Shown here: piece by piece, positions 1 to 8,277 of the stretch
Numbering within the stretch: position 1 is the stretch's first letter
Layout of the letters: each line of letters begins with the position of its first letter
Assembly: GCA_017508245.1 (NCBI GenBank)
Contig: JAFVZI010000014.1
Coordinates: 1-64,000, forward strand
DNA: 64,000 bases
Direction: 5' to 3'
DNA from: Helicobacteraceae bacterium
GTDB taxonomy: Bacteria; Campylobacterota; Campylobacteria; Campylobacterales; Helicobacteraceae
The notes under the pieces: generated by a model
What the model was told of the DNA's origin: nothing
Database searches by the model: none
What the model saw: the letters and a program-made list of their open reading frames with translations, nothing else
Translations under genes and position numbers: made by a program

Positions 1-1
1 T

Positions 2-211
2 TACAGATTGAACATTGCTTTTATATAGAGCATTTCCTATACTTGAGCTTGTATCAACTCCAATTCTAAAGTAGTTTCCATTTTGTTCTAAATAATATAA
101 TGGACTTTGAGTGCTAAGATGTGAAAATAGGTTTGTGATATCACACTTATTTTATTCATCGGTATTTCTAAAATAAAACTTTACATCAAAAACCGAATAA
201 ACAATCAAATT
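2..211 (-). pseudogene. possible remnant of a decayed gene
   Basis: Fifty codons are open on the minus strand from 151 down to 2 and continue beyond the left edge of the window. No ATG, GTG or TTG start lies in this frame. The same frame continues upstream past a single TAA (152-154) for another 19 codons, to a second stop at 212-214. The translation is protein-like, for example YYLEQNGNYFRIGVDTSS. I therefore read it as part of a gene broken by stop codons rather than plain intergenic DNA. I cannot assign a family. It could equally be chance, because only one window edge is visible. Confidence 0.3.
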
Positions 212-283
212 TTATGTTATAACCTGGGCTATTTCAATCACTGCAAAGGGTAAATCAAGGTATGAATCTAAAATTATTGCAAA

Positions 284-1987
284 ATGGGGGGGGGCAGCAA
301 CTATATAGCACTCATTCCAGCCTATAAACCTTCTTTAGAGCTAATTGATATAACAAATTCTCTACTTAAAAATAACATTATCGTCGTAGTGGTAAATGAT
401 GGTTCAGGAGAATCCTTTGATGATGTATTTTTGCGATTAGACAAAAAAGTCGTAGTATTAAAAAATGCGGTCAATCTAGGAAAAGGTGCTGCCTTAAAGC
501 ACGGAATAAATCACATTATTAATAATTATAAAAATGCAGAATCTATCATTACCCTTGATTGCGATGGACAACATAAAATACAAGATGTGCTGAATCTAAA
601 AGATAAATTTTCCTCACACAAAAATGCCGATTTAGCAATTGGAGTAAGAAAATTTGATGGTAAAGTACCATTTAGGAGTAGCATTGGCAATAAAGCCACA
701 AGAGTGATTTTTAAAATGATGTTTGGCAAAAAGATTCTAGATACACAAAGTGGGCTTAGAATCTTCAGCCTAGATTTTGCAAAGCTCATTCTTAGCATAC
801 CATACAATGGATATGAATTTGAAATGCAGATGCTAATCCTAGCGTGCAATAAAAATAAGACTATCTTGCAAGTTCCTATTGAAACAATCTACATAAATAA
901 CAACGCCAATTCAAATTTTAATCCTATATTTGATTCTCTTAGCATTTATTTTGTGCTATTTAGACATATTGGTAATTCGCTAGTTACTGCGGCAATTGAT
1001 TATATAGTCTTTGTGATAGCATTTAGTCTTGGATATAGTCTTTTATCTTGTATGATAGCAGGAAGAGTTATTGCAGGTAGCTTTAATTTTTTTGTCGGGA
1101 AAATGGTCGTTTTTAAAACGAAAGCAAATCTAAAATTTGAAATCACTTCGTATATAGCTTTAACAATCATATTAATGCTAATTTCTATGCAAGGCATAAA
1201 GTTTATATCACAGCAAAGCGGAATTAGCGAGATTATCATCAAACCAATTTGCGAAGTGATGATATTTGCCATCAGCTTTTTAATACAGAGATTTTTTATA
1301 TTTATTTCCAAAGATGACATTATTGGGGGGGGGATTGATGAAAAAGCCACAGATTGGGAATCTTATTATGCTGCCAATGCGAGAAAAATTCACATATCTA
1401 GTATCACAAGAAAAATTAGCCAAATGATTATTTTAAAACTTTTAAAAAGATTTGCTCAACAAAATAAAATATCTATGATTTGTGAATTTGGTGGAGGAGA
1501 TAGCTGCTTTTATGAAGGATTTAGAAACGTATATGACAAAGCATATTATAAAGTGCTGGATAATTCCCCAAATGGTGTCAATTTATTTAATACCAAGTAC
1601 AAAAATATTGCACCATTTATGCAAGAAGCACAAATATGCAATCTACTTTTACCAAATACAGAATCTAATGAGAAATTTGACATAGTTTTTAGTGCCGGAC
1701 TAATAGAGCATTTTGATAGACACAATACAAAGGCGATGATAAAAAGACATTTTGATTTTGCTAAACAAAATGGAATCGTGCTTATCACCTACCCTACTCC
1801 CACTTTGCTTTATATAATCATTAGAAAATCTGCAGAGATTCTAAAAGTGTGGAGCTTCTACGATGAAAGACCATTGATGTTTGAGGAAGTACACGATAGC
1901 GCAAAAGAATATGGGGAATTACTAGCAAGAAAATTAAATCTAGCCATAGGACTTACGCAAGAAATACTTGTTTATAAAAAAATATAA
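284..1987 (+). CDS. three-domain surface-glycan protein: GT2 glycosyltransferase, GtrA-like membrane domain, SAM methyltransferase
   Basis: Three modules sit in one 567-residue frame. Residues 7-225 are a GT2 domain of the polyprenyl-phosphate sugar synthase (DPM1/GtrB) type, with NDG at 38-40, DCDGQH at 92-97 and DTQSGLRIF near 153. Residues 226-345 form four hydrophobic segments like GtrA, the putative flippase partner of such enzymes. Residues 352-567 are a class I methyltransferase with EFGGGDS at 401-407 and AGLIEHF at 471. The inferred role is to load, flip and modify a sugar for surface glycans. A G9 tract lies at the start codon and another exactly between GtrA and the methyltransferase. 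The start is uncertain: ATG 262 has a weak upstream AAAGGG but is out of frame at the present tract length. The next gene follows after 10 bp. Confidence 0.8.
   Translation: MGGGSNYIALIPAYKPSLELIDITNSLLKNNIIVVVVNDGSGESFDDVFLRLDKKVVVLKNAVNLGKGAALKHGINHIINNYKNAESIITLDCDGQHKIQDVLNLKDKFSSHKNADLAIGVRKFDGKVPFRSSIGNKATRVIFKMMFGKKILDTQSGLRIFSLDFAKLILSIPYNGYEFEMQMLILACNKNKTILQVPIETIYINNNANSNFNPIFDSLSIYFVLFRHIGNSLVTAAIDYIVFVIAFSLGYSLLSCMIAGRVIAGSFNFFVGKMVVFKTKANLKFEITSYIALTIILMLISMQGIKFISQQSGISEIIIKPICEVMIFAISFLIQRFFIFISKDDIIGGGIDEKATDWESYYAANARKIHISSITRKISQMIILKLLKRFAQQNKISMICEFGGGDSCFYEGFRNVYDKAYYKVLDNSPNGVNLFNTKYKNIAPFMQEAQICNLLLPNTESNEKFDIVFSAGLIEHFDRHNTKAMIKRHFDFAKQNGIVLITYPTPTLLYIIIRKSAEILKVWSFYDERPLMFEEVHDSAKEYGELLARKLNLAIGLTQEILVYKKI
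286..294 (+). repeat. G9 homopolymer at the start of the GT2-GtrA-methyltransferase gene
   Basis: Nine consecutive G residues; the first is the G of the ATG at 284-286. An upstream ATG at 262-264 enters the glycosyltransferase frame only if the tract has 8 (or 11) G. With the 9 G seen here it stops after 21 codons, and only the ATG abutting the tract stays open. With 10 G both starts are out of frame. Long G tracts of this type are the usual site of slipped-strand phase variation in Campylobacterota. Confidence 0.85.
1325..1333 (+). repeat. G9 homopolymer between the GtrA and methyltransferase domains
   Basis: This is an in-frame GGG GGG GGG (three glycines, residues 348-350) at the boundary between the membrane domain and the methyltransferase. 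Adding one G makes the next codons GAT TGA, so the protein would end at once as a GT2-GtrA product. Losing one G gives a short out-of-frame tail of about 30 codons. In either case the methyltransferase is lost, while the first two domains stay intact. Confidence 0.85.
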
Positions 1988-1997
1988 AGGAAGAGAT

Positions 1998-3722
1998 ATG
2001 AATTTGGTTTTGGCGATATTATCATTTTTTGGGGCAGTTTTGCTACCTGGGGCGATTTTACAAAAGATTTTCATAAAAGAAAAGTTTGTCATATCAAGTT
2101 TTGTTATTTATAGTTTTATTTTTAGTTTATGCTTTAACTTTGTGCTTATATCTTTTCTAATACTTACTAGAATCTATACACAAAATATCGTAGTAAGCAT
2201 TCTTTTCATAGAGTGGATTGTATTTTTATATATTTTTAGAAATGAAATCATATATGGAATCCATACTCCAAAAATCACGCAAATACAAGATAACAATGCA
2301 AAAATATATTTCATACTTGGTACATTGATATCATTGTATATGCTAAATAATATCCTTAAAGTTGATATTTTTTATGCTTGGGATGCAGTTGTTAGCTGGA
2401 ATAGATGGGCAACGGAATTAGCGAGTATGGATTTTGTTCTAAACGATGGAGGCTATCCACAACTCTACCCTATGCTAATTTCACTTGGATATGTAGCAAG
2501 TGGCAAAATATCAAGCTTCCAAGGCATAGGGGTAGCAATTTGGCAATATTTTGCATTTGCTGGAATTGTATGTAGTATATTTTTATTGCCAAAAGATTCT
2601 AAGGATATGGCAAAATGGAGTGCATTTGGATTAATCCTTGGCGTAATCACATATCTAGCTTTTTTCTCTCTAACAAACCAATTTTTTGTTGGATATGTGG
2701 ATATGCCTGTATCAATGATAATTCTAATGTCTAGCTTACTTATGCTAAAAGCTAGTATTTGTCTAGATGAAAACGACAAACAAAATGCGTATAAATATTT
2801 GATTTTAAGTGCGTTTTGTGCTGGAATTAGCTGTCAAATCAAACAAGCTGGATTATTTTATATCGCAGTGTATGCGATATGTTTATTTTATTTGTATTTT
2901 AAATACAAAATATCAAACAAGATTCTGCTACTTTGTATCTTCATCGCGGCTTTGTTTGTTATGCCTTGGGCAATCATTGCTATGTATAAAAAGTTTATCT
3001 TAGATATGGACGCTACAAATGCAAGCTATACGATGAGTGGAATCTATGGCGATAAATCACCTTTAGAGAGGTTGATGAACAATATCTGGAATCCTTTTAG
3101 TTTATTTGCTCTAGCTGGGCTATTTTCTATAATATCAAAAAATGTAATCATTGGCATTTTTGGTATTTTTGGATTCTTGTATTTTATATTTTGGGGTTGT
3201 TTTCTTAGCTATGATTTAAGAAATATGCAAGCTGGAATCCCATTTATGATTATTGCGACAAGCTACCTACTTTACTCATTATTTAGTAAAAAAGATGGCA
3301 TATTTTTATTTTTATATAAAAGAGTGGGATTGTTATTTATTTCATTTATCATAGTAGGGCTGATTATTAGTTTTTTTTCACAAGAAAAGATTTTACAAGG
3401 CGAATACAAAAGAAAAACTACACTAGGTGGAAAAGAAATAAGCAAAATAATCTCTGATACATATAAAAATCGCGGTGAAAAAATGCTTCTTACAGGCAAT
3501 CAACCAATAGCTTATAATCCAAATATAAATCGTGGTTATAAACATTATAATTTCAACATCCAAGATGATAAATTGATACAAGATTTAAATGACTTTAAAA
3601 ATGACAATGGAGCATTTTATATCTTGCTTACAAAAAATGAATACAATATTCACAAAGATATATTAAAAGATTCTATTTATTTAGGCGATGATGGGTATTA
3701 TATACTTTTAGAATTCAACTAG
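1998..3722 (+). CDS. polytopic membrane protein, possibly a GT-C type glycosyltransferase
   Basis: The protein has about 574 residues, with many hydrophobic helices through roughly residue 475 and a soluble C-terminal tail of about 100 residues. After the second helix pair comes an acidic and aromatic loop (YAWDAVVSWNRWA, then GYPQLYPML). That layout recalls GT-C glycosyltransferases, which take sugars from polyprenyl-phosphate donors on the outer face of the membrane. The family assignment is inference; I see no diagnostic motif. The start at ATG 1998 is chosen because AAAGGAAGAG lies just upstream; an in-frame ATG at 1968 would overlap the preceding gene. The pairing with the GT2-GtrA protein fits a donor-synthase, flippase and transferase set. 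Confidence 0.65.
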   Translation: MNLVLAILSFFGAVLLPGAILQKIFIKEKFVISSFVIYSFIFSLCFNFVLISFLILTRIYTQNIVVSILFIEWIVFLYIFRNEIIYGIHTPKITQIQDNNAKIYFILGTLISLYMLNNILKVDIFYAWDAVVSWNRWATELASMDFVLNDGGYPQLYPMLISLGYVASGKISSFQGIGVAIWQYFAFAGIVCSIFLLPKDSKDMAKWSAFGLILGVITYLAFFSLTNQFFVGYVDMPVSMIILMSSLLMLKASICLDENDKQNAYKYLILSAFCAGISCQIKQAGLFYIAVYAICLFYLYFKYKISNKILLLCIFIAALFVMPWAIIAMYKKFILDMDATNASYTMSGIYGDKSPLERLMNNIWNPFSLFALAGLFSIISKNVIIGIFGIFGFLYFIFWGCFLSYDLRNMQAGIPFMIIATSYLLYSLFSKKDGIFLFLYKRVGLLFISFIIVGLIISFFSQEKILQGEYKRKTTLGGKEISKIISDTYKNRGEKMLLTGNQPIAYNPNINRGYKHYNFNIQDDKLIQDLNDFKNDNGAFYILLTKNEYNIHKDILKDSIYLGDDGYYILLEFN

Positions 3723-3740
3723 AATCCTAGCAGATTCTAG
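3719..3740. repeat. inverted repeat at the convergent ends of two genes
   Basis: CTAGAATC at 3719-3726 and GATTCTAG at 3733-3740 flank a 6-nt loop, across the stop codon of the membrane-protein gene and the last codons of hypE. It is built from the abundant GAATC/GATTC motif. No T run follows on either strand, so it is not a canonical terminator, although a weak stop signal is possible. Confidence 0.55.
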
Positions 3741-4725
3741 GCAATATTTCACCCTCTGGATAATTCAAATAAGTCTTGCTTCCCCAAGTATTTTTCATCA
3801 CTACTTTGTTGCCAAGTGTGCCTTGTGCAACATTTCCAATGATTCTAGAATCTTTTCCTAATCTTGTATTTTGAAGCAAAGAAATTGCTCTAGGTGCATC
3901 ATCTTTTGCTATGGTAAAAGCACATACACCCTCGTTTGCTAATAAATATGGCTCGATACCCAGAATCTCACACACTCCACGAACAGAATCTGGCACTAAA
4001 ATATCATCTTGATTAATGAAAATATCTTTTTTTGAAGCATTTGCCCATTCATTCAAAAGTGCTGCGATACCGCCTCTTGTAGCATCACGAATAGCGTGAA
4101 TTTCAATATCATTTTCAATCAATACATTTATCATTTCCCACAAGCTAGCACAATCGCTTTGCAAATCATTTGATAAATTTATATTATTTCTAAGACAATA
4201 AATACAAGCACCGTGCGAACCAATCGGAGCACTTAAAATGATTACATCACCATCTTTTAGATTTTTTGCGCTTAGATTTTTGTATTTTACTTCACCAATT
4301 GCAGTAGTATTTATAAAAATACCATTTATACTGCCTTTATTTACCACTTTTGTATCAGCAGATAGAAGTGTAATATTATTTTTTAGCATTTCATCTTTCA
4401 TTGATTGTGCGATTTTTTTCAAATCATTGATTAAAAATCCTTCTTCGATGATAAATGAAGCACTTAAATAAAGTGGTTTTGCCCCGCCAACTGCCACATC
4501 ATTACAGCTACCACAAATACTAAGCTTGCCTATATCACCACCGGGGAAAAAAATCGGTGTTATAGTATAAGAATCTGTGCTTATTGCAAAATCCTTACCA
4601 CTAAAAAAGCCAGAATCTTCAATGGCAAATTTTGCAATATCTCCAAAAGTTTGGATAAATACATCATTTATCAATCTCGCATTTTCTCTACCACCATTAC
4701 CATAAGAAAGCAATACTCTATCCAC
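3727..4725 (-). CDS. hypE: HypE, hydrogenase maturation thiocarbamate dehydratase
   Basis: HypE converts the carbamoyl group delivered by HypF on its C-terminal cysteine into a thiocyanate, the CN ligand source for [NiFe]-hydrogenase. The 332-residue protein has the AIR-synthase-like ATP fold: YGNGG at 8-12, STDSYTITP, and CGSCNDVAVGGAKPLYL. It ends in the diagnostic PRIC, with Cys as the last residue. The start is GTG 4723-4725 with AGAGGGA upstream. No other hyp or hydrogenase gene is in this window. It converges on the membrane-protein gene with only 4 bp between the stops. Confidence 0.93.
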   Translation of the reverse strand: MDRVLLSYGNGGRENARLINDVFIQTFGDIAKFAIEDSGFFSGKDFAISTDSYTITPIFFPGGDIGKLSICGSCNDVAVGGAKPLYLSASFIIEEGFLINDLKKIAQSMKDEMLKNNITLLSADTKVVNKGSINGIFINTTAIGEVKYKNLSAKNLKDGDVIILSAPIGSHGACIYCLRNNINLSNDLQSDCASLWEMINVLIENDIEIHAIRDATRGGIAALLNEWANASKKDIFINQDDILVPDSVRGVCEILGIEPYLLANEGVCAFTIAKDDAPRAISLLQNTRLGKDSRIIGNVAQGTLGNKVVMKNTWGSKTYLNYPEGEILPRIC

Positions 4726-4781
4726 AAAATCCCTCTTGCTAAAAACATCTTAAATTTAATCCAAAAAGTATATAAATTTTA

Positions 4782-4790
4782 TGTTAAAAT
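4782..4790 (+). promoter_or_regulatory. putative extended -10 promoter of the panD operon
   Basis: TGT TAAAAT lies about 50 bp before the panD start, in an AT-rich tract between divergent hypE and panD. The arrangement (TGn plus TAnAAT, no obvious -35) matches the sigma-80 type promoters of Helicobacter. It would drive the seven- or eight-gene run up to 10459. Confidence 0.4.
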
Positions 4791-4839
4791 TTTTTTAATT
4801 TTTTTAAATCCAAAAAATGCCATTTGAGAGAATATAAAA

Positions 4840-5205
4840 ATGAAAATAGAGATACTTTATAGCAAAATACACAATGCCACGATAACTGACGCAAACCTAA
4901 ACTATAAAGGTTCAATAACGATAGATAAAGCATTGTTAAGAGAATCTAAGCTATTTGTCGGGCAAAAAGTAGAAATCGCAAATTTGAATAATGGAGAGAG
5001 ATTTTCTACATATATCATTGAGGGCAAAGAAAATAGTAAGGTTATATGCCTAAATGGTGCAGCAGCTAGAAAGGTGCAAGTTGGAGATAAAATCATTATT
5101 ATGGCCTATGCAACTTGCGACATAGACAAAGCAGAATCTTTTAAGCCAACAATCATAATGCTAGATGAAGATAACGACATTATAACAACAACTAATAAGG
5201 AATAA
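4840..5205 (+). CDS. panD: aspartate 1-decarboxylase PanD
   Basis: PanD decarboxylates L-aspartate to beta-alanine for pantothenate and coenzyme A synthesis. The 121-residue proenzyme has the self-cleavage site Gly24-Ser25 in YKGSITID, which generates the pyruvoyl cofactor, and the conserved [20 protein letters not shown] segment. It is first in a plus-strand run. panC, the next enzyme needed, lies 6.5 kb away on the other strand. The length and motifs are complete for the family. Confidence 0.96.
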   Translation: MKIEILYSKIHNATITDANLNYKGSITIDKALLRESKLFVGQKVEIANLNNGERFSTYIIEGKENSKVICLNGAAARKVQVGDKIIIMAYATCDIDKAESFKPTIIMLDEDNDIITTTNKE

Positions 5206-5207
5206 TT

Positions 5208-5510
5208 ATGTTTAATCCAAATGACTTAAACAAAATGATAAGCCAGTTTCAAGATACATTTAAAAATATGGAAGAAAAACAAGCAAATACAATCTTTAGC
5301 GCTACAAGTGGCGGTGGATTGGTAAAAGCTAGTGTAAATGGCAAAGGCGAATTGGTAGATTTAATCATCGATAAAAGTTTGCTTGATGATGTGGAATCTC
5401 TGCAGATTCTCATCATTGGTGCGATAAATGAAGCATATAAAAATGTAGATGAAAATAGAAAAAATAGTGCAATGGAGTTATTTGGTGATATTTCGCCATT
5501 TAATAATTAA
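5208..5510 (+). CDS. YbaB/EbfC family nucleoid-associated protein
   Basis: This is a 100-residue protein with the family layout: an N-terminal helix (residues 1-25), the SGGGLVKASVNGKGELVDL strand region at 34-52, and a C-terminal helix with INEAYKN. YbaB proteins are small dimeric DNA-binding proteins associated with the nucleoid. The gene starts 2 bp after panD, an adjacency also found in H. pylori (HP0034/HP0035). Its 3' end overlaps the next gene. Confidence 0.9.
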   Translation: MFNPNDLNKMISQFQDTFKNMEEKQANTIFSATSGGGLVKASVNGKGELVDLIIDKSLLDDVESLQILIIGAINEAYKNVDENRKNSAMELFGDISPFNN

Positions 5511-6501
5511 AATTTGTATTTTATTTCTTGGTGTAAATGTCGCATTTAGCCTAGATTTCAGCAAATGCCAAGAATACTACTTGAAAGCATCAAAAGAATT
5601 TGGTGGGATTTTTGCTTTACATTTAGGAAATGGACTTTATCTAGCATATTCAAGTAAGCAAATACAAAATGATAAGCTCATAAAATCATCGCCACTTCTA
5701 GGGTTGTATCTGTTTAAAGATGATGCTTTGGCTTACAGATTTGACTTAAAAGAGATTCAAGATAATATAAAAGTCGTAGCTATCAATAAAGATTCTATAA
5801 CATATGGAAAAATACAACAAAAACAAAACTCTATCAAAAGCTTAGCAGTATTTAGCAAAAATATACAAGAAAATAGCATAATTAGTGATATTTGCTATCA
5901 AGTGTATGGAATCTCAACCAATGATGATAAATTTATTAGTAAAAAATATATAGATTTGTTTTTAGAAGCTTCTACAAAAGATACGGCTTATTCATATATA
6001 GGAATAGAAACAAATAACAATCTAAAAATAAGCAAAACAAATCCTCTAATCATCAAAAATATAAAAATTGGAGATAAAATTGAAAGCATCAATGATAAAA
6101 AAATAGAATCTAGCAATGATTTCTTTGATAAGACCACAATATCACTACCAAATACAAAGATAAAAATTAGAATAAACAACATTGATTATTTGATTGAGAC
6201 GCTACCTTTAAATACACCATTTGATATGCAAAGCACATATTTAGAGGCTTTGGGCATAGTAATCAATAAAGATTTAACGATAATAAATAATCCAGTAAGT
6301 AATAATTTTAAACAAGGTGATAGAATCTTAAGGATAAATAAAATCGATATCAAAAATATTAGCGATATAGATTCTGCTATAGATTCTACGCTAAAAGATA
6401 GTTTAAATATTTTGGTATCAAGAGATAAATTTGAATTTTTTATAAATATTCAAAAACCACTAAATATAGACAGGAATATAGATGAAAAAGACATTAATTG
6501 A
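5485..6501 (+). CDS. secreted or membrane-anchored PDZ-domain protein of unknown role
   Basis: The start is taken as GTG 5485 because GGAG precedes it at about 8 nt and the product then begins with a good signal peptide (IIKICILFLGVNVAFS). An ATG at 5449 in the same frame is possible. The mature part has an N-terminal domain with paired cysteines and two PDZ-like repeats in the C-terminal half, with IKIGDKIESINDKKI and FKQGDRILRINKIDI as the carboxylate-binding strand regions. No protease domain is visible, so a role as a periplasmic adaptor is only a guess. It overlaps ybaB by 26 bp and ispA by 20 bp. The position equals HP0036 in H. pylori as I recall it. Confidence 0.7.
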   Translation: MIFRHLIIKICILFLGVNVAFSLDFSKCQEYYLKASKEFGGIFALHLGNGLYLAYSSKQIQNDKLIKSSPLLGLYLFKDDALAYRFDLKEIQDNIKVVAINKDSITYGKIQQKQNSIKSLAVFSKNIQENSIISDICYQVYGISTNDDKFISKKYIDLFLEASTKDTAYSYIGIETNNNLKISKTNPLIIKNIKIGDKIESINDKKIESSNDFFDKTTISLPNTKIKIRINNIDYLIETLPLNTPFDMQSTYLEALGIVINKDLTIINNPVSNNFKQGDRILRINKIDIKNISDIDSAIDSTLKDSLNILVSRDKFEFFINIQKPLNIDRNIDEKDIN

Positions 6502-7324
6502 TTTTGAAGATTTTTTAAAATCAAATGATACAAGTATATTTGAGAGTTTTCACCCATATTTTCAAGATGCATTTTGGGAGATGGTTGTAAATGGAGGAAA
6601 GAGATTTAGACCTAGTTTGTTATTTAGTGTAGTTTTGGCACATAGAAAAGAAAAGATAAAAGATTCATTTTATATAGCTTTGGCACTAGAAGTTTTGCAC
6701 ACCTACTCACTAATCCACGATGATTTGCCTGCAATGGATAATTCGCCGCTTAGACGTGGACATACAACTTTGCATATAAAATATGATGAATGTGGAGCGA
6801 TACTAGCTGGAGACGCACTAAATACATACGCATTTCATTTGATTAGTAATTCAAATTTTAGTGATAAAATAAAAGTAGAAATAACAAAATCATTATCATT
6901 TAGTGCTTTAAAAATGCTGCTTGGACAAGCTTGTGATTGTTATTTTGAAAATAAAAAGCTAAGCAAAGACAAAGTCGATTTTATTCATTTAAACAAAACG
7001 GCGGCTCTTATCGCAAGCTCACTTGAAATAGGTGGAATCATCGCTTTGCTAGATGAAAATGCAATAAAAAAACTTAAATTTTTTGGTACAAAACTTGGAT
7101 TATATTTTCAAATAAGAGATGATGTGCTAGATTCTACAAGCGTTGAGAGTATCGAGGGAAAACCAACAAATAATGATACATCTAAAAATAGCTATGTAAA
7201 TCTACTTGGCATAGAGAAAGCAAAAGAAACTAAAGAGAAATTGAAAAATGAATTATTGCTAGAATTGAATACTATGCAAGATAACATACAAAAAAATCTA
7301 AAAGAATTATTGCAATCTTATTGA
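6482..7324 (+). CDS. ispA: farnesyl/polyprenyl diphosphate synthase, short-chain type
   Basis: This enzyme condenses isopentenyl and allylic diphosphates to farnesyl diphosphate, feeding undecaprenyl phosphate and quinone side-chain synthesis. Both aspartate-rich motifs are present: DDLPAMD at 80-86 and DDVLD at 213-217. The GGKRFRP motif is at 38-44. At 280 residues the protein has the usual size of bacterial FPP synthases, and DDxxxxD in the first motif is typical of the short-chain group. The gene overlaps the PDZ gene and precedes surE by 12 bp. Confidence 0.93.
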   Translation: MKKTLIDFEDFLKSNDTSIFESFHPYFQDAFWEMVVNGGKRFRPSLLFSVVLAHRKEKIKDSFYIALALEVLHTYSLIHDDLPAMDNSPLRRGHTTLHIKYDECGAILAGDALNTYAFHLISNSNFSDKIKVEITKSLSFSALKMLLGQACDCYFENKKLSKDKVDFIHLNKTAALIASSLEIGGIIALLDENAIKKLKFFGTKLGLYFQIRDDVLDSTSVESIEGKPTNNDTSKNSYVNLLGIEKAKETKEKLKNELLLELNTMQDNIQKNLKELLQSY

Positions 7325-7336
7325 GGGATACGACTT

Positions 7337-8110
7337 ATGAAAAATATCTTAATTACAAATGATGATGGCTTTGATTCTCCTGCGTTAGAAGCGTTGGTAG
7401 ATGCCATTAAAGACATAGCTAGGATTCTAGTAGTTGCTCCTGCTAGTGAAAAATCAGCTTGCGGACACGGACTTACGCTTACAAAACCATTGAGTTTTAT
7501 AAAGGTAAAAGATGATTTTTATAAACTAGATAATGGGACTCCATCAGATTGCATTTATCTTGCATTAAACACGCTATATGAGACGAAACCTGATTTAATA
7601 ATTTCAGGCATAAATATAGGTTCAAATATGGGTGAAGATGTAACATATTCGGGTACCGTCGCAGGTGCAATGGAAGGTGCAATAAGAGAAATACCAAGTA
7701 TTGCAATATCTCAAGTATTAAGTGATAAAAATGATGTTTTTAGCTTTGATTTCAGCTTAGCAAAACAAGTAACAAGAGAGATTGTAGAAAAAATCTTAAA
7801 TGACACATTCCCGCTAAAAGGAAGAAAATTATTAAATATTAACATTCCGCAGATAAAACAGAAAAATTATAAAGGTATAAAAATAACTCAATTAGGCTAT
7901 AGATTGTATGGAAATGATGCACATCTGCATAGAAATCCACGGGGACAAGAATATTATTGGCTAGGACTTCACCCGTTGGCTTGGGAGGAGAGAAAAGAAG
8001 AAAATTCAGATTTCAAAGCTATTTTTGATGGATATACAAGCATTACCCCAATTTTGCTAGATTTAACAAGTTATGATGATATAAATATGCTTGTGAATTG
8101 GGTAAAATAG
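7337..8110 (+). CDS. surE: 5'-nucleotidase SurE
   Basis: SurE is a metal-dependent nucleoside 5'-monophosphate phosphatase. The metal-site motif NDDG at residues 8-11, the GTPSDC loop, SGIN and the YSGTVAGAMEG segment are all intact in 257 residues. It follows ispA closely; the ispA-surE pair matches H. pylori HP0929-HP0930. Confidence 0.95.
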   Translation: MKNILITNDDGFDSPALEALVDAIKDIARILVVAPASEKSACGHGLTLTKPLSFIKVKDDFYKLDNGTPSDCIYLALNTLYETKPDLIISGINIGSNMGEDVTYSGTVAGAMEGAIREIPSIAISQVLSDKNDVFSFDFSLAKQVTREIVEKILNDTFPLKGRKLLNINIPQIKQKNYKGIKITQLGYRLYGNDAHLHRNPRGQEYYWLGLHPLAWEERKEENSDFKAIFDGYTSITPILLDLTSYDDINMLVNWVK

Positions 8111-8133
8111 AATATTAAAATTTGGAGATAAAT

Positions 8134-8277
8134 ATGAAAGAATTAAATATATGTATGCAAGATGAAGATGAATTTGAAGATGAATTTGGATTTGAAGATG
8201 AAGATGAGGATGTAAGCTATGATTATGATGACGATGATTATGAAATAGGTGATGAGTATGAAGATGAAGAGTATTAA
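8134..8277 (+). CDS. very acidic 47-residue small protein
   Basis: The ATG at 8134 has TTGGAG about 8 nt upstream. The product has 47 residues, of which I count 13 Asp and 13 Glu, in runs such as DEDEFEDEF and DYDDDDY. There is one cysteine near the N-terminus. It lies between surE and aguB on the same strand and overlaps the aguB start. I do not recognise it. Strong acidity could indicate metal binding, a nucleic-acid mimic or simple low complexity. Because the reading frame follows a GATGAA-like repeat, the coding call depends mainly on the ribosome site and the tight fit between genes. Confidence 0.55.
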   Translation: MKELNICMQDEDEFEDEFGFEDEDEDVSYDYDDDDYEIGDEYEDEEY

